A DNA stretch of 6,367 nt from Gammaproteobacteria bacterium (GTDB lineage: Bacteria; Pseudomonadota; Gammaproteobacteria; Magnimaribacterales; AG-339-G14): assembly GCA_002689405.1 (NCBI GenBank), contig NZFZ01000025.1, positions 1 to 6,367 on the forward strand. The letters are read 5' to 3'. The notes under the pieces are model-generated. The model searched no databases and was not told where the DNA came from. It saw only the letters and a program-made list of their open reading frames with translations. The translations under genes and the position numbers were made by a program. Shown piece by piece: positions 5,136 to 6,367 of this stretch. Position 1 is the first letter of the stretch. Every line of letters starts with the position of its first letter.

Positions 5136-6367
5136 ATGAGTGCAAAAATATCCCTTTCAGAGTTAGATTTAATCTGCAAACAAGCTCAAGAAGCAAAGAT
5201 TGAATTAAGGAGATCTTCGAAAGCAAAAAAAAATGACGCGCTAAAATATGCTGCTGATTTTTTGTTGAAGAACAAAGCAAAGCTTATAGATGCAAATTCA
5301 ATTGATATGGATTTAGCCAGTCAGAAAGACTTACAAGACTCATTTGTTGATCGACTTGAGCTGAATGAAAAAAGGATAGATTCAATGATTTCTGGATTAG
5401 ATAAGGTCATAAATTTAGATGATCCAGTAGGTCAAACTGATCAATCGCATACTTCGCCATCTGGTTTTGAAGTATCAAAAATGCGTGTTCCTCTTGGCGT
5501 GATAGGGATAATTTATGAATCTCGGCCTAATGTTACAGCGGACGCATCTGCATTGTGCTTGAAGTCTGGTAATGCATGTATCTTAAGAGGAGGATCTGAA
5601 GCAGCAAATTCTAATGCTGTAATTGAGGAGTGCATGCAAGATGGTTTGGATAAAGCATCATTGCCTAAATACTCTATCCAGCTTATAAAAAATCAAGATA
5701 GAAAGCTTGTAGGTGAAATGATTAAGAGGGAAGGGGATATTGATTTATTAATCCCTAGGGGCGGAAAAAGTTTAATAAAAGTTATTTCTGATGAAGCCAA
5801 AATTCCTGTGCTCAAACACTATGAAGGTTTATGTCATGTCTTTATAGATAAAGATGCTGATTTAAAAAAAGCCATAGAAATATCCATAAACGCAAAAACA
5901 TATCGTTATGGAATCTGCGGAACGATGGAGACTTTGTTAACTTCAAAAGAGGTAGCAGTAAAAGTTTTGCCAGAGATTAAAGCCGAATTAGATAAGTTGG
6001 GTGTAGAAATAAGAGGCTGTGAAAAAACAAAAAAAATTATCGATGTTAAATCTGCTTCAGATGCAGATTGGATTACGGAGTATCTTGCCCCAATTCTTTC
6101 TGTGAAAGTTGTTACAGATCTTCAATCAGCAATCTCACATATAAATAAGTATGGCTCTGGCCACACCGATTCCATAGTTTCTGAGAATTTGTCTGCGGTA
6201 GAAACTTTTTTCAATGAAGTAGACTCTTCATCGGTTATGCATAATCTACCGACTTGTTATGCAGATGGATTTGAGTATGGACTTGGAGCTGAAGTGGGAA
6301 TATCCACTGATAAGTTACATGCCAGAGGGCCTGTTGGATTGGAAGGTTTAACAAGTCAGAAATTTGT
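5136..6367 (+). CDS. proA: Gamma-glutamyl phosphate reductase (runs off window near its end)
   Basis: The frame is open from the ATG at 5136 to the right edge, giving 410 residues; family proteins are about 415-420, so only the extreme C-terminus is missing. ProA reduces gamma-glutamyl phosphate with NADPH to glutamate semialdehyde, the second step of proline synthesis, in the cytoplasm. Clear signatures are YESRPNVTADASALCLKSGN and ILRGGSEA (the dinucleotide-binding region), LLIPRGG, HYEGLCHVFID, YGSGHTDSIV and FEYGLGAEVGIST followed by HARGPVGLEGLT. The catalytic Cys is C261 in YRYGICGTMETLL. Two places depart from what I know of the family: Gly262 replaces the usual Asn after the Cys, and NLPTCYADG (370-378) replaces the usual NASTRFxDG, losing an Arg. 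It diverges from dedA across 35 nt. The frame is otherwise intact and probably functional. Confidence 0.95.
   Translation, partial: MSAKISLSELDLICKQAQEAKIELRRSSKAKKNDALKYAADFLLKNKAKLIDANSIDMDLASQKDLQDSFVDRLELNEKRIDSMISGLDKVINLDDPVGQTDQSHTSPSGFEVSKMRVPLGVIGIIYESRPNVTADASALCLKSGNACILRGGSEAANSNAVIEECMQDGLDKASLPKYSIQLIKNQDRKLVGEMIKREGDIDLLIPRGGKSLIKVISDEAKIPVLKHYEGLCHVFIDKDADLKKAIEISINAKTYRYGICGTMETLLTSKEVAVKVLPEIKAELDKLGVEIRGCEKTKKIIDVKSASDADWITEYLAPILSVKVVTDLQSAISHINKYGSGHTDSIVSENLSAVETFFNEVDSSSVMHNLPTCYADGFEYGLGAEVGISTDKLHARGPVGLEGLTSQKF

Noticed and set aside
6240..6266. Possible sequencing error or frameshift in proA explaining the odd NLPTCYADG segment
   Set aside because: The frame stays canonical on both sides (SSSVM before, GFEYGLGAE after) with no length change, so substitutions are more likely than an indel.
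1..6367. Searched by eye for tRNA, rRNA, CRISPR arrays, insertion sequences, riboswitches and attachment sites
   Set aside because: Nearly all bases are in intact, recognisable genes, and the gaps of 35-52 nt are too small for these elements. No repeat arrays or transposase motifs were seen.

Overview
This window looks like a piece of a compact, AT-rich bacterial chromosome, most likely from a marine gammaproteobacterium of the streamlined kind (SAR86-like is my best guess). The reasons are the Mpl murein-recycling ligase, which is typical of Gram-negative gamma/betaproteobacteria, the low-GC codon use, a carotenoid-cleavage enzyme, a PPi-dependent phosphofructokinase, and very little non-coding DNA. 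The taxonomic placement is inference; no rRNA or other marker is present.

Layout: seven protein genes and no RNA genes or mobile elements. (1) The N-terminus of an acyl-CoA dehydrogenase runs off the left edge on the minus strand. (2) A PaaI-type hotdog thioesterase diverges from it on the plus strand. (3) A PPi-type phosphofructokinase (pfp, minus) converges on the thioesterase with an 11-nt tail overlap. (4) mpl (plus) diverges from pfp. (5) A carotenoid oxygenase (minus) converges on mpl with a 4-nt tail overlap; it is the second gene of a two-gene operon whose first gene is (6) a DedA-family membrane protein. (7) proA (plus) diverges from dedA and runs off the right edge about ten residues before its expected end.

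Only 128 nt (41 + 52 + 35), about 2% of the window, lie outside coding regions, and all of it sits in three short divergent promoter regions. No gene-free stretch exceeds 52 nt. The outward-facing genes lack a convincing Shine-Dalgarno sequence. Most have a -10-like hexamer ending 6-7 nt before the start codon, which suggests leaderless or very short-leader mRNAs. The one gene that must be translated from inside an operon, the carotenoid oxygenase, has a clear GGGAGG ribosome binding site.

The genes do not form one pathway. They cover acyl-CoA metabolism (acyl-CoA dehydrogenase plus thioesterase, possibly linked), central carbon metabolism (pfp), cell-wall recycling (mpl), carotenoid cleavage with a membrane-transport or envelope protein (dedA operon), and proline synthesis (proA). 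I see no novel defence, mobile or multi-gene system. The points worth following up are the start-site architecture, the overlapping convergent ends, a symmetric divergent promoter, and unusual residues in ProA.
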